Source: a virus. Taken from it: a stretch of 37,537 nt of DNA. Below are positions 24,462-30,931 of the stretch, one piece after another. The notes beneath the pieces were generated by a model. It was not told the origin of the DNA. It saw nothing but the letters and a program-made list of their open reading frames with translations, and ran no database searches. The first letter of the stretch is position 1. Each line of letters starts with the position of its first letter. A program made the translations under genes and the position numbers. Location of the stretch: the IMG/VR virus record IMGVR_UViG_3300025061_000148, positions 1-37,537 of that record; one strand, written 5' to 3'.

Positions 24462-25913
24462 TTAAATCTCCACGCTAGGATCCACACCAGGCCGCAAATA
24501 AGGACGAATCCTTTTATTGGTACCCGGTATACGCTGCTGAGGCTGCTTTAGCCAGCCAAGGTGTCGCATAACATCACCCACCCGCCGCTGTTCCTGCTTA
24601 CCCTGCCTCGACACATCCAGCCGCAGCGCATGCGCCATAAGCTCACTCGTCGTGATCTTGTTAATGTACGCTGCACGCGCCTGGCCCGTTCGCCAATCAG
24701 GATAAGCATTGGCAGCCGCTCGCCCATCCAAGTAGTCCGTGATCCGTTCTTCCCAAGGGTCTTCAAGGTAGCGCTGATCCTGTTCAATAGCAGCCTGGCT
24801 TTCTGGAACCTTCCACCAAGCAAACCCCTGATCGTAGCGATGCACAGCCTCGGCCCATAGCTGCTCACGCCATCGCCGGATATACCCCACATCTGCCTTA
24901 CGGCAGGCCACAGGTAAGAAGCGTCTCGCGCCTGTAGAGTCGATCAAGTACTCAGTAGCGTTTGTGGTACCGATGAAGATGCACTGCCGGGGGTGACTCA
25001 CAGCCCTTTGCGCATAGGGTGGTCGAAATTTATCATCGCGCCGCGTAATCGCCATCTTTACCATGGTGATGTTGGCTTTAGAAAACGACTGTAGCTCCCC
25101 GATCTCGACCGCCCAAGCCCCTTGGATGGTCAAGAAGAAATCCTTGTTGTCAGGTGCCTCAGAAAGCTCCACGTACCACTGCGCACCAAACAGCTCACGA
25201 ATGCAGGTCGACTTCCCCAGACCTTGCCCACCCTCCAAAATGATCATCTCATCGACCTTACAGCCGGGGTCACGAATACGAGCCACCGCAGATACCAGCA
25301 TGGAAATACCTAGGTGCTGGCTATAGTCGTTATCGTCAGCCCCAAATGCATCGGGTATCAGCCTAGCCAATCGAGAACAGCCATCCCACGACGGTAGTTG
25401 ATCCAAGAAGTTCTGCACCGGGTGATAGCGGTTTTCGTCCGCCACCGTCATCGCCGCCTTATCGGCGATGTTCACTTGGCCAATCGGAATCGACATTTTC
25501 TGCTGAAGCCAGACCAGCGCATGGCCTGCATCCGCATCACGCCATTTACCCTTTTCCCCACATGGGAAAGGCGGCGCCCGCAGCTTATCAACGTCCTGGG
25601 TGAACTGATTGAACGCCAACATCCCTTTCCATTCAGGGTGATGTTTGAACACAAGGTAAGCATTAGACAGCTCGCCTTTAATCGCCCCTGTCTCGCTACG
25701 CCGTAACAAATGCAGCCACTCATCATCTGGAAGGTCTTCCCCCCCAACATCCGGCTTGCGCGAAGTGGGTGCTTCTCGCTCACCTGCCGTAAGGCTAGCG
25801 TTGGGGGGTAATGCATTTTCTTGGCTATCGTTTGCAGCTTCCAAGGCAGCAAATAACTGCTGCCTAACAGCATCCAGGCCATGGGCAACATGCAGATCAT
25901 TCCAGTCAGCCAT
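24462..25913 (-). CDS. VapE/P4-alpha-type replicative helicase
   Basis: 483 aa, virulence-associated-E family ATPase. The P-loop EGGQGLGKST is at 227-236 and Walker B-like WAVEIGELQSF at about 267-277, followed by a sensor-like FIGTTNATEYL and an arginine-containing TGARRFLPV. This is the superfamily-3-like core of phage primase-helicases. The first residues, ADWNDLHVAHGLDAVRQQL, look like the C-terminal end of a Toprim primase rather than of a helicase. The start ATG overlaps the primase stop by 1 nt (TAATG), with GAGGAGG 7 nt upstream. Together the two genes should start phage DNA replication. Confidence 0.9.
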   Translation of the reverse strand: MADWNDLHVAHGLDAVRQQLFAALEAANDSQENALPPNASLTAGEREAPTSRKPDVGGEDLPDDEWLHLLRRSETGAIKGELSNAYLVFKHHPEWKGMLAFNQFTQDVDKLRAPPFPCGEKGKWRDADAGHALVWLQQKMSIPIGQVNIADKAAMTVADENRYHPVQNFLDQLPSWDGCSRLARLIPDAFGADDNDYSQHLGISMLVSAVARIRDPGCKVDEMIILEGGQGLGKSTCIRELFGAQWYVELSEAPDNKDFFLTIQGAWAVEIGELQSFSKANITMVKMAITRRDDKFRPPYAQRAVSHPRQCIFIGTTNATEYLIDSTGARRFLPVACRKADVGYIRRWREQLWAEAVHRYDQGFAWWKVPESQAAIEQDQRYLEDPWEERITDYLDGRAAANAYPDWRTGQARAAYINKITTSELMAHALRLDVSRQGKQEQRRVGDVMRHLGWLKQPQQRIPGTNKRIRPYLRPGVDPSVEI

Positions 25914-26947
25914 TACGCAGCCTCCTCATTCAGCTGCGGGAACACCGCCACCGCATGCATGGCTTGCGCGATCTCCTCGGCTTTCTTGCGACCTGGGTTG
26001 TCCTTCACTTGCGGGTCATCATCACCGCATATCACCAAGCGCGCCTGTTGATATAGCTGCCCAAGCAGTGGCACAACGCGCTGCAGGTTACCCGCATCAA
26101 GAGCAACAGCCACCGGCCACCCCGTCGCCATATGAATACTTGCAGCAGTGGCATAACCCTCAGCCACCGCCACAACGTCAGCTTCACTCGCATCGCCAAT
26201 CCGGTGCCATGTGCCCGCCTTGCGGCCATACTTCGGAAACAACTTCGTGCCATTAGGCTTGATCAACTGAATGGACACCACTTTGCCGTTCGCATCTCGC
26301 AGCGGCACCACCACATCGCCCTGCTGAATGCGCATAAATGAGATATGGTCGGGGCGCGGCTGGGGCAGCTCCTCGAAGAACCGCTTCACCTCCATACCCG
26401 GCCATACGTCTGCCCGTTGCGCCTGGTCGTCAATGCTGATCACCACCGAGCAACGCGGAAACCACACGCCAAACGCCCCCACCTGCTTGGCATCCAGGTA
26501 ATCGGATTGCCCTTCCCGCACACAGTGCTTTTTGATGAAGTGGCGGCACGCCATGGCCACTGCGTCACGCATCGCCTCACGGCGCTTTTCATCGGCCTCA
26601 ATCTCAGCTTGGCGCGCTTTACGTCGTTCTTCCTGCTCTGCCTTCATCCGCTTGCGATCGGCGGCAGTCATCTCTTGGCGTTCCCGCTTCCAGCCGTGCT
26701 GCTGTGCATAGTGAATGATGGTGCCCATGCGGTTGTTGCCCACCTGCAAGCTACGCCAAACGCTTTGTGCATCTTTGGCGTTGTAGCTCTCCCCGCCTTG
26801 GCTCCACTCATCCCATGCAAAAAAGCCGTCATCACCGTATTCGGTTTTGACGGCATTGCCGATGTTCACCCAGGTATCACGGTCATCAGCGGGGATGTGT
26901 GTCAGCGCCAAGCGCAGCTCATCAACAGTTAGAAGATCACGCTGCAT
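25913..26947 (-). CDS. Primase, PriCT-2 plus Toprim domain
   Basis: 344 aa from the ATG at 26947, chosen for GGGGAGG upstream; an in-frame start nine codons earlier lacks a site. Residues ~6-75 are a PriCT-2-like domain (LRLALTHIPADDRDTWVNIGNAVKTE...WSQGGESYNAKDAQSVWRSL). A Lys/Glu-rich helix follows at ~93-131. The Toprim core has Glu263 (VVAVAEGYATA) and the acidic CGDDD at about 307-311. The protein ends shortly after the Toprim acidic motif; the usual following 'DWND' element opens the next gene. It makes RNA primers with the adjacent helicase. Confidence 0.88.
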   Translation of the reverse strand: MQRDLLTVDELRLALTHIPADDRDTWVNIGNAVKTEYGDDGFFAWDEWSQGGESYNAKDAQSVWRSLQVGNNRMGTIIHYAQQHGWKRERQEMTAADRKRMKAEQEERRKARQAEIEADEKRREAMRDAVAMACRHFIKKHCVREGQSDYLDAKQVGAFGVWFPRCSVVISIDDQAQRADVWPGMEVKRFFEELPQPRPDHISFMRIQQGDVVVPLRDANGKVVSIQLIKPNGTKLFPKYGRKAGTWHRIGDASEADVVAVAEGYATAASIHMATGWPVAVALDAGNLQRVVPLLGQLYQQARLVICGDDDPQVKDNPGRKKAEEIAQAMHAVAVFPQLNEEAA

Positions 26948-26982
26948 GGAACACCTCCCCAGCAACGCAACCATTTAAGGGT

Positions 26983-27056
26983 GGGCACTCATAATGGTCA
27001 TGAAGTAAGCTTTGAGTTGCGAACACCAAGCCCACTACACAAACCAAGGAGTGCCC
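26983..27056 (+). promoter_or_regulatory. Inverted repeat spanning the cassette leader and ribosome site
   Basis: GGGCACTC (26983-26990) is the reverse complement of GAGTGCCC (27049-27056). The right arm contains most of the AAGGAG ribosome site of the first small gene and ends directly before its ATG. If transcription starts upstream of 26983, the leader could fold and hide the site. The arms could also mark the edge of an inserted module. No clear promoter hexamers were found. Confidence 0.45.
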
Positions 27057-27173
27057 ATGACAACTGATCGTCGTGATCAACCAAAAGTACCGGATTATCG
27101 ACCGCCCGCTGATGAAGGCCGTGGTAAAGCGCAAGTGCCTACTTCCCGGCGACCGAAACCCAAAGGCCAGTAA
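27057..27173 (+). CDS. 38-aa basic Pro-rich peptide, cassette gene 1
   Basis: A short gene too small for usual calling: ATG at 27057 with AAGGAG 5 nt upstream, 38 codons, TAA. The product is charged and Pro-rich (MTTDRRDQPKVPDYRPPADE...RRPKPKGQ), probably disordered, with no family I know. It begins a three-gene plus-strand cassette placed against the minus-strand right operon, and the next gene starts 21 bp after it. The strong ribosome site and spacing are the evidence that it is real. Confidence 0.62.
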   Translation: MTTDRRDQPKVPDYRPPADEGRGKAQVPTSRRPKPKGQ

Positions 27174-27194
27174 CGTTAATACTGAGGAGACATA

Positions 27195-27683
27195 ATGGAA
27201 GAAGCAGAAGACGTTCCACGTGACCGGAGTGACATGGAATGGGAAATGAGATTTGCCATTTGTCTCCTCAGCCGATACCGAAATTTGGCACGCAATGCTG
27301 ATTTGGCATTGACTCTGATTACTCTGGTTGGGCTTAGCAGCGCCGCCGGTGCCATCTTCAAGAGCAGCCCACCACTGGCAAGCCTGGCGGGCGTACTGCT
27401 GACATTTACTAGCATCCTGCAAATCGTTTACAAGCCCGCAGAAGCTAAGGTGCACGCTGCCGTCAGCCGAAAAATGTACACCGACCTCTGGAGCGAGACT
27501 TATAAGCTCTCTGATGAGGCCTTTGATAGCCGCCTGATCAAGCTGCATGGCGAGGATATTGGTGTTGTTGAAGGGCTTCGCCTTGTCGCTGAGATTGACA
27601 CGGCCCGGCAACTGAACCTGAAAGATAAAAAACTCATAAAGCAGCTCACGCGCTGGAACAAATTCCTGCGGTTGTGTAGCTAA
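27195..27683 (+). CDS. Two-TM membrane protein, SLATT-like
   Basis: 162 aa with GGAG 5 nt before the ATG. Two hydrophobic helices, about 36-56 (DLALTLITLVGLSSAAGAIF) and 60-79 (PPLASLAGVLLTFTSILQIVY), are separated by only a few residues. They are preceded by a basic amphipathic helix (RFAICLLSRYRNLARNA) and followed by a long cytoplasmic helix with YTDLWSETYKL. That plan matches SLATT-type 2TM effectors found with nucleotide-sensing defence systems and in prophage morons. I infer the family from architecture, not from a database match. A role in superinfection exclusion or abortive defence is plausible. Confidence 0.68.
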   Translation: MEEAEDVPRDRSDMEWEMRFAICLLSRYRNLARNADLALTLITLVGLSSAAGAIFKSSPPLASLAGVLLTFTSILQIVYKPAEAKVHAAVSRKMYTDLWSETYKLSDEAFDSRLIKLHGEDIGVVEGLRLVAEIDTARQLNLKDKKLIKQLTRWNKFLRLCS

Positions 27684-27704
27684 CCAATCACCACTGGAGC
27701 GTTC

Positions 27705-27836
27705 GTGAAGAAAAATAACACAAAGGCTAGACGTTACATTATCCAAGCCAAACTGATTAAGAAGAAGGCCGCAGCGCGGCGGGGGGCTGTTAAGAGGCAG
27801 ATTCCAGGCAACAAAAGGCCTGGCCCAAAGAAATAG
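27705..27836 (+). CDS. 43-aa highly basic peptide, cassette gene 3
   Basis: A GTG start at 27705 with GGAG 5 nt upstream, 43 codons, TAG. About 40% of residues are Lys or Arg (MKKNNTKARRYIIQAKLIKK...RPGPKK), suggesting nucleic acid or membrane binding. It follows the two-TM gene by 21 bp and stops 14 bp before the converging zinc-finger gene. The regular spacing and ribosome sites of the three small genes argue that they form one transcription unit. The family is unknown. Confidence 0.6.
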   Translation: MKKNNTKARRYIIQAKLIKKKAAARRGAVKRQIPGNKRPGPKK

Positions 27837-27850
27837 CGTTGGTAACATCA

Positions 27851-28057
27851 TCACCGCTTCTCCCTTCTGGTCTGGCACGGCACACACGTAGCAACCCCTG
27901 GCAAGCGCTCACGCCGAGCAGCGGGGATCTCCTCGCCGCAGTCCTCACACTCAGTTACCTCAGTACCGCCTAACGGCTGGACTGCTTGTTGGCGAGCCTT
28001 CAGCACCTGCTCTAACCGCCATTCCATATAGTCGTTAGCAATATCGGCCTTATCCAT
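27851..28057 (-). CDS. TraR/DksA-type zinc finger protein
   Basis: 68 aa. An N-terminal helix (DKADIANDYMEWRLEQVLKARQQ) leads to a C4 zinc finger, CEDCGEEIPAARRERLPGVATCVPC, the diagnostic pattern of the TraR/DksA family. Phage members bind in the secondary channel of RNA polymerase and mimic ppGpp/DksA effects on promoters. The start ATG follows GGGAGGTGA and overlaps the CII-like stop. It is expressed early with the right operon, so it may shift host transcription towards phage needs. Confidence 0.88.
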   Translation of the reverse strand: MDKADIANDYMEWRLEQVLKARQQAVQPLGGTEVTECEDCGEEIPAARRERLPGVATCVPCQTRREKR

Positions 28058-28559
28058 GGCTCACCTCCCCATCAAACCGTTGAGCGCTCACTAGCAGCGC
28101 CTGCACCGCGCCAAACAACTGCCCTTTCAGCTTTTCCAGCTCAGCGCGCTCATGATCGCGATAAACACCATCGCGGCGGTGCTCACTGATACGCGTCAGC
28201 AGCTCAGACACTTGGCTAGATAGGTTCGCCACCGAGTTAAGCAACTGCTGCTCGCTGCAGTCGGTCGTTGCCTCCTGATATTCAAACCAGTGAGCACCCG
28301 GCACTAGCGACAATAACGAATCCAGAATGCGCGGGTCGCGTGTGGCTTCCAGTACGTGCTCAAGATCGTCGATCGACAGTTTATGGTTGTCGGCGTTGGG
28401 GTTAAGGCGATGTTGCAGGGTGGTGGCAGGCAAGCCGTACACGGCCGCAATGGCCTTACCACCGCCTGGGTAATCACGCGCCGCGTGATACATCGCTAAA
28501 TTGAGGGGCAGGATTTCGCGCTCAGCGCGCTCCCGTGAGGTGGGCCAGATCTTAGACAT
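28050..28559 (-). CDS. Phage regulatory protein CII (CP76-like)
   Basis: 169 aa. The N-terminal ~85 residues (ILPLNLAMYHAARDYPGGGKAIAAVYGLPATTLQHRLNPNADNHKLSIDDLEHVLEAT) have the signature of the 'phage regulatory CII' family (PF06892-like), with a helix-turn-helix. The C-terminal half is a coiled coil for oligomerisation. It is the second gene of the right operon after cro and should activate lysogeny promoters. GGGAG lies about 7 nt before the ATG. It overlaps the zinc-finger gene at its stop. Confidence 0.82.
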   Translation of the reverse strand: MSKIWPTSRERAEREILPLNLAMYHAARDYPGGGKAIAAVYGLPATTLQHRLNPNADNHKLSIDDLEHVLEATRDPRILDSLLSLVPGAHWFEYQEATTDCSEQQLLNSVANLSSQVSELLTRISEHRRDGVYRDHERAELEKLKGQLFGAVQALLVSAQRFDGEVSHG

Positions 28560-28629
28560 GGCATTACTCCCGAAACGTTGCCATGCAACCCACCCGCCAA
28601 TCGGTTATATTGGGGATGTGTCGCATTTC

Positions 28630-28645
28630 ATTGCATTGGTTTGCG
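28630..28645 (-). repeat. Leader repeat CGCAAACCAATGCAAT, copy 1
   Basis: Minus-strand copy in the right operon, 4 nt after the second leader hairpin. The same 16-mer occurs at 32335-32350 on the plus strand, and a 14-nt core (GCAAACCAATGCAA) at 33232-33245, all in gene gaps or at gene starts of the early operons. Confidence 0.75.
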
Positions 28646-28649
28646 CACA

Positions 28650-28687
28650 GCAGAGCGGGCCTGTGGTGGGCATCTAAACCGCTCTGC
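28650..28687 (-). other. Early-operon RNA hairpin B (9-bp stem, 20-nt loop)
   Basis: GCAGAGCGG (28650-28658) pairs perfectly with CCGCTCTGC (28679-28687). The 20-nt loop on the minus-strand transcript contains CCCACCACAGG. It lies between cro and the CII-like gene, 6 bp from hairpin C, which has the same stem length, loop length and loop core but an unrelated stem sequence. Neither has a U-run, so they are not simple terminators. Confidence 0.8.
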
Positions 28688-28693
28688 ACCTTC

Positions 28694-28731
28694 GCCGGGG
28701 AGTAAACCTGTGGTGGGAAGATCTCCCCGGC
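28694..28731 (-). other. Early-operon RNA hairpin C (9-bp stem, 20-nt loop)
   Basis: GCCGGGGAG (28694-28702) pairs perfectly with CTCCCCGGC (28723-28731) around a 20-nt loop containing CCCACCACAGG on the minus strand. It begins 17 bp after the cro stop. With hairpin B it makes a two-hairpin element in the right operon leader, broadly like the paired stem-loops of HK022 put sites, although the sequences differ from those I know. Confidence 0.8.
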
Positions 28732-28748
28732 ACCTCTAAAGCTGCTGG

Positions 28749-28982
28749 TTAGGCGGCTTTTTTGTTTAATTCTTCTTCAGTAACACCGTAATGCATTAGC
28801 ACCTCAGATAAAGAAACCTGACCGGCACTCTCACGTGCTAACGCCCTCATAAATTTGAGGCTTGCACCCCGAGTAGGACCAATAACATGCGTCTTGAGGT
28901 ACTTAGAAGATGTACCCAACGCGATTGCATACTTTTCTAGCCCCGCCTCATCAAGCGATTTTAAGTAGTCAGTTAACATCAT
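28749..28982 (-). CDS. Cro-like repressor
   Basis: 77 aa, transcribed away from cI and the first gene of the right operon. A helix-turn-helix is visible in the first 50 residues (YLKSLDEAGLEKYAIALGTSSKYLKTHVIGPTRGASLKFMRALARES), similar to short YdaS/Cro-type proteins. It should bind the same operators as cI to favour lytic growth. Two adjacent ATG codons leave the start uncertain by one residue and the ribosome site is poor. The two leader hairpins follow its stop. Confidence 0.78.
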   Translation of the reverse strand: MMLTDYLKSLDEAGLEKYAIALGTSSKYLKTHVIGPTRGASLKFMRALARESAGQVSLSEVLMHYGVTEEELNKKAA

Positions 28983-29022
28983 CTCACTTAGCCCGTGGCT
29001 ATGGGTTACCCCTTAAGAATTA

Positions 29023-29073
29023 CACCTATAGATGAATATTGCAACACCTTCTAGGTGCTTCACCTGTGAGGTG
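29023..29073. promoter_or_regulatory. OR-type operator cluster between cro and cI
   Basis: Three related sites: CACCT-ATA-GATGA (29023-29035, weak right half), CACCT-TCT-AGGTG (29045-29057, perfect) and CACCT-GTG-AGGTG (29061-29073, perfect). They are 22 and 16 bp apart. The same half-sites recur at pL. Their position between divergent repressor genes is that of OR in lambdoid phages. The cro promoter on the minus strand probably uses TTGCAA (29039-29044) as -35, with an unclear -10. Confidence 0.85.
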
Positions 29074-29087
29074 TATCAGCAGATAAT
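29059..29087 (+). promoter_or_regulatory. Probable cI promoter (PRM-like), leaderless
   Basis: TTCACC (29059-29064) and GATAAT (29082-29087) are 17 bp apart. Transcription would then begin about 7 nt after the -10, at or next to the cI ATG (29094), giving a leaderless mRNA as for lambda cI from PRM. There is no Shine-Dalgarno sequence before this ATG, in agreement. The -35 overlaps an operator, allowing autoregulation. Confidence 0.62.
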
Positions 29088-29093
29088 CCAACA

Positions 29094-29771
29094 ATGGACA
29101 TATTCACAAAGCGATACCAAAACCTGCGCGCCGTCATGGACGCAAGGAAAATGAAACTAAAAGACTTGGCCAGTGCGATTGATCGTAGTGAAAGCCAGTC
29201 CAGCAGCTTTGCGGGTGCAAATCCTCAAAAAAATATCGGCGAGAGAATGGCCCGCCGCATTGAAGAAAGCTTATCACTAGCCCCCTACTCGCTTGACCAA
29301 GACGACTTCCAAGTATCAGAACAATCAAACGTATACACCATCACTCGCCATACCGATGCGGCAGTTATAGCCGACATAACGCACATGCTGCCGGTCGTGG
29401 GCATGGCCAGCGCTGGGAGACTTATGGAGAGTGTTGAAGACGCAGAAATTGAGGAGTACGTACCAGCACCAGGTCCATGTGGTAAAAACTCATTTGTGCT
29501 GCGCCTAGATGGCGTCAGCATGCTGCCCGACTTCAAACCAGGCGACAGGATTGTCATTGATCCCGACGCAGAATGGGTAAGCGGCGACTTCGTTTACGCC
29601 TGCAGAACCGATGCTGGCTGCTCTGATGTGGGCACCTTTAAAAAGATCATCTTCGAAGAAGGCGAATATTATTTATGCGCTGCCAACGAAGACTGGCATC
29701 CGCGATACACCAAGCTGGAGAAAGGGTGGAAGGTAGTCGGCAAAGCCCGATATCAAGTTAAGCTCCTATAA
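29094..29771 (+). CDS. CI-like repressor with S24/LexA autocleavage domain
   Basis: 225 aa. The N-terminal helix-turn-helix (~residues 10-60, LRAVMDARKMKLKDLASAIDRSESQSSSF) binds the CACCT/AGGTG operators. The C-terminal peptidase domain has the cleavage site Ala107-Gly108 (GMASAGRL), nucleophile Ser142 (LDGVSMLPDFKPGD) and probable general base Lys183 (GTFKKII). It maintains lysogeny and should self-cleave with RecA during SOS, so this prophage is expected to be DNA-damage inducible. It is divergent from cro and probably leaderless. Confidence 0.93.
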   Translation: MDIFTKRYQNLRAVMDARKMKLKDLASAIDRSESQSSSFAGANPQKNIGERMARRIEESLSLAPYSLDQDDFQVSEQSNVYTITRHTDAAVIADITHMLPVVGMASAGRLMESVEDAEIEEYVPAPGPCGKNSFVLRLDGVSMLPDFKPGDRIVIDPDAEWVSGDFVYACRTDAGCSDVGTFKKIIFEEGEYYLCAANEDWHPRYTKLEKGWKVVGKARYQVKLL

Positions 29772-29786
29772 AACAAGGGGAACACC

Positions 29787-30404
29787 ATGGGAGAGTTTGA
29801 TTACTTAAAGCGCTTCAACAGTGCGCGAGTTCAAAGCAGAAACATGGATGAACTCATTGGCTTATCAAGAGGCATGCTAGCGGACGGTAAAATCGTTCAA
29901 GAAGAAGCTGAGTTTTTACAACGTTGGCTGCATCAAGCACAAGATATGGGTGACGATCCTATCTACCGCATTCTCACATCGCGACTTGAAATGATGTTAG
30001 CCGATGACGTACTCGATGCTGATGAATCGCAAGAGCTACTTGAAATGCTTCAAGCTCTTACAGGTGATAATGGCAAACCCACCAACTATCGCCGACCTTC
30101 TCATCTTCCCCTGAATGATCCACTTCCTGATATCGACTTCCAAGATCGCGGTTTCACCTTCACAGGCGTCATGGCCTTTGGTCCCAGAAAAGAATGCCAA
30201 GCATTGGTAACTGAACGGGGAGGCAAAGCTCTACCTGGTCCATCCAAAAAAGTGCACTACTTAGTTATTGGCACTATTGCGAATGAGCATTGGGCACATA
30301 GCAGTTATGGCCGAAAAATAGAGCGCGCTTTAGAAATTCGTGAGTCAGGGCACCCACTTGCCATCATTAATGAAGATCATTTCATTAGTTTTGCGATGAA
30401 ATAA
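29787..30404 (+). CDS. BRCT-domain protein co-expressed with cI
   Basis: 205 aa. The N-terminal half is helical and acidic, with two similar 'ADGKIVQEEAEFL' / 'ADDVLDADESQELL' segments that recall TerB-like or paired-helix folds. Residues ~122-203 form a BRCT domain of the bacterial DNA-ligase type (FTFTGVMAFGPRKECQALVTERGGKALPGPSKKVHYLVIG ... ALEIRESGHPLAIINEDHF). It starts 15 bp after cI, so it is probably made in the lysogen, the position of lambda rexAB. No nuclease or ligase domain is present. It may bind DNA ends or a replication protein. Confidence 0.82.
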   Translation: MGEFDYLKRFNSARVQSRNMDELIGLSRGMLADGKIVQEEAEFLQRWLHQAQDMGDDPIYRILTSRLEMMLADDVLDADESQELLEMLQALTGDNGKPTNYRRPSHLPLNDPLPDIDFQDRGFTFTGVMAFGPRKECQALVTERGGKALPGPSKKVHYLVIGTIANEHWAHSSYGRKIERALEIRESGHPLAIINEDHFISFAMK

Positions 30405-30416
30405 CCAAAGGTGTTA

Positions 30417-30456
30417 CACCTGGCAGGTTGACAAACACCTAAAGGTGTACAAAACT
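30417..30456 (+). promoter_or_regulatory. pL promoter with OL-type operators
   Basis: A consensus -35 TTGACA (30428-30433) is followed after 17 bp by a weak -10 (AAAACT, 30451-30456). It is flanked by two repressor-type sites: CACCT-GGC-AGGTT (30417-30429) and CACCT-AA-AGGTG (30436-30447, one base shorter in the centre). A further half-site AGGTG lies at 30409-30413. CI binding here would block the left operon, which runs to the integrase. Confidence 0.78.
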
Positions 30457-30494
30457 CATTGTCGTAATCCGCCCACCACGGAGCCACGACAATG
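30457..30494 (+). other. Early-operon RNA hairpin A (9-bp stem, 20-nt loop)
   Basis: CATTGTCGT (30457-30465) pairs perfectly with ACGACAATG (30486-30494). The loop is 20 nt and contains CCCACCACGG. It begins directly after pL, so it lies at the extreme 5' end of the left operon mRNA. The 3' arm includes the ATG of the first gene and the loop holds its GGAG ribosome site, so the hairpin could also gate translation. Stem and loop lengths match hairpins B and C in the right operon. Confidence 0.8.
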
Positions 30495-30683
30495 CCAACC
30501 AATGCCCAACCATGCCGGGTGTACATGCACCCGGCCGCAGGTAACAGCCACATCGCCATTCAGGCCATGCAACACGTCACAGGACGCGTTGCTGCCCGCC
30601 TGACTGGCACCAAATCCCGCACCATCTATTTGCTCACCCCTGAAGAAGCGGCGCGCTATCGCCGCGCAGGCGGTGCTGCATGA
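30492..30683 (+). CDS. Small hypothetical protein, first left-operon gene
   Basis: 63 aa, unknown family. The sequence (MPTNAQPCRVYMHPAAGNSHIAIQAMQHVTGRVAARLTGTKSRTIYLLTPEEAARYRRAG) has a basic, mixed alpha/beta look. GGAG lies 8 nt before the ATG, within the loop of the leader hairpin. It overlaps the next gene by 4 nt. As the first gene after pL it is made immediately on induction, the time when lambda makes N. It is too short and dissimilar to call an antiterminator from sequence, but the position makes that worth testing. Confidence 0.65.
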   Translation: MPTNAQPCRVYMHPAAGNSHIAIQAMQHVTGRVAARLTGTKSRTIYLLTPEEAARYRRAGGAA

Positions 30684-30931
30684 TGACTACCAGCCAAGAA
30701 CGCCTCGTTCGTCGCCTTATCAAAATTGGCGGCAAGCTAACACTCCAGGGCGGCATTCAGATTGAATGCACCCGCGCACCCACAGAAGCGCTCTGGTGCG
30801 TTGACCAGCTGAGCATTCGCAAAAGCGACAAAGTCATCACTCAGTATCGCCGCTGGCAGGGTCGCGACCTTTACCCAGCAGTTGCGTCACGCCTTGATTC
30901 ATTGCTAGCTGATCAAGAGGTGGCCGCATGA
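30680..30931 (+). CDS. Small hypothetical early protein
   Basis: 83 aa, basic. It begins MMTTSQERLVRRLIKIGGKLTLQGGIQIECTRAP and ends in an acidic helix (ASRLDSLLADQEVAA). No family is recognised. The start overlaps the previous stop (ATGA) and its own stop overlaps the next start, so it is part of a tightly coupled set of three small genes after pL. The distribution of hydrophobic residues suggests a small globular alpha/beta fold. Confidence 0.65.
   Translation: MMTTSQERLVRRLIKIGGKLTLQGGIQIECTRAPTEALWCVDQLSIRKSDKVITQYRRWQGRDLYPAVASRLDSLLADQEVAA

Noticed and set aside
26937-27887. A 316-codon open frame on the minus strand
   Set aside because: It overlaps the well-supported plus-strand cassette (three ribosome sites, two-TM protein) and the primase start; its residue pattern is not protein-like and there is no good start site.
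28737-28767. Plus-strand terminator overlapping the 3' end of cro
   Set aside because: The AAGCTGC/GCGGCTT stem and T-run come from cro codons for Lys-Lys-Ala-Ala, and no plus-strand gene ends nearby; probably coincidence.
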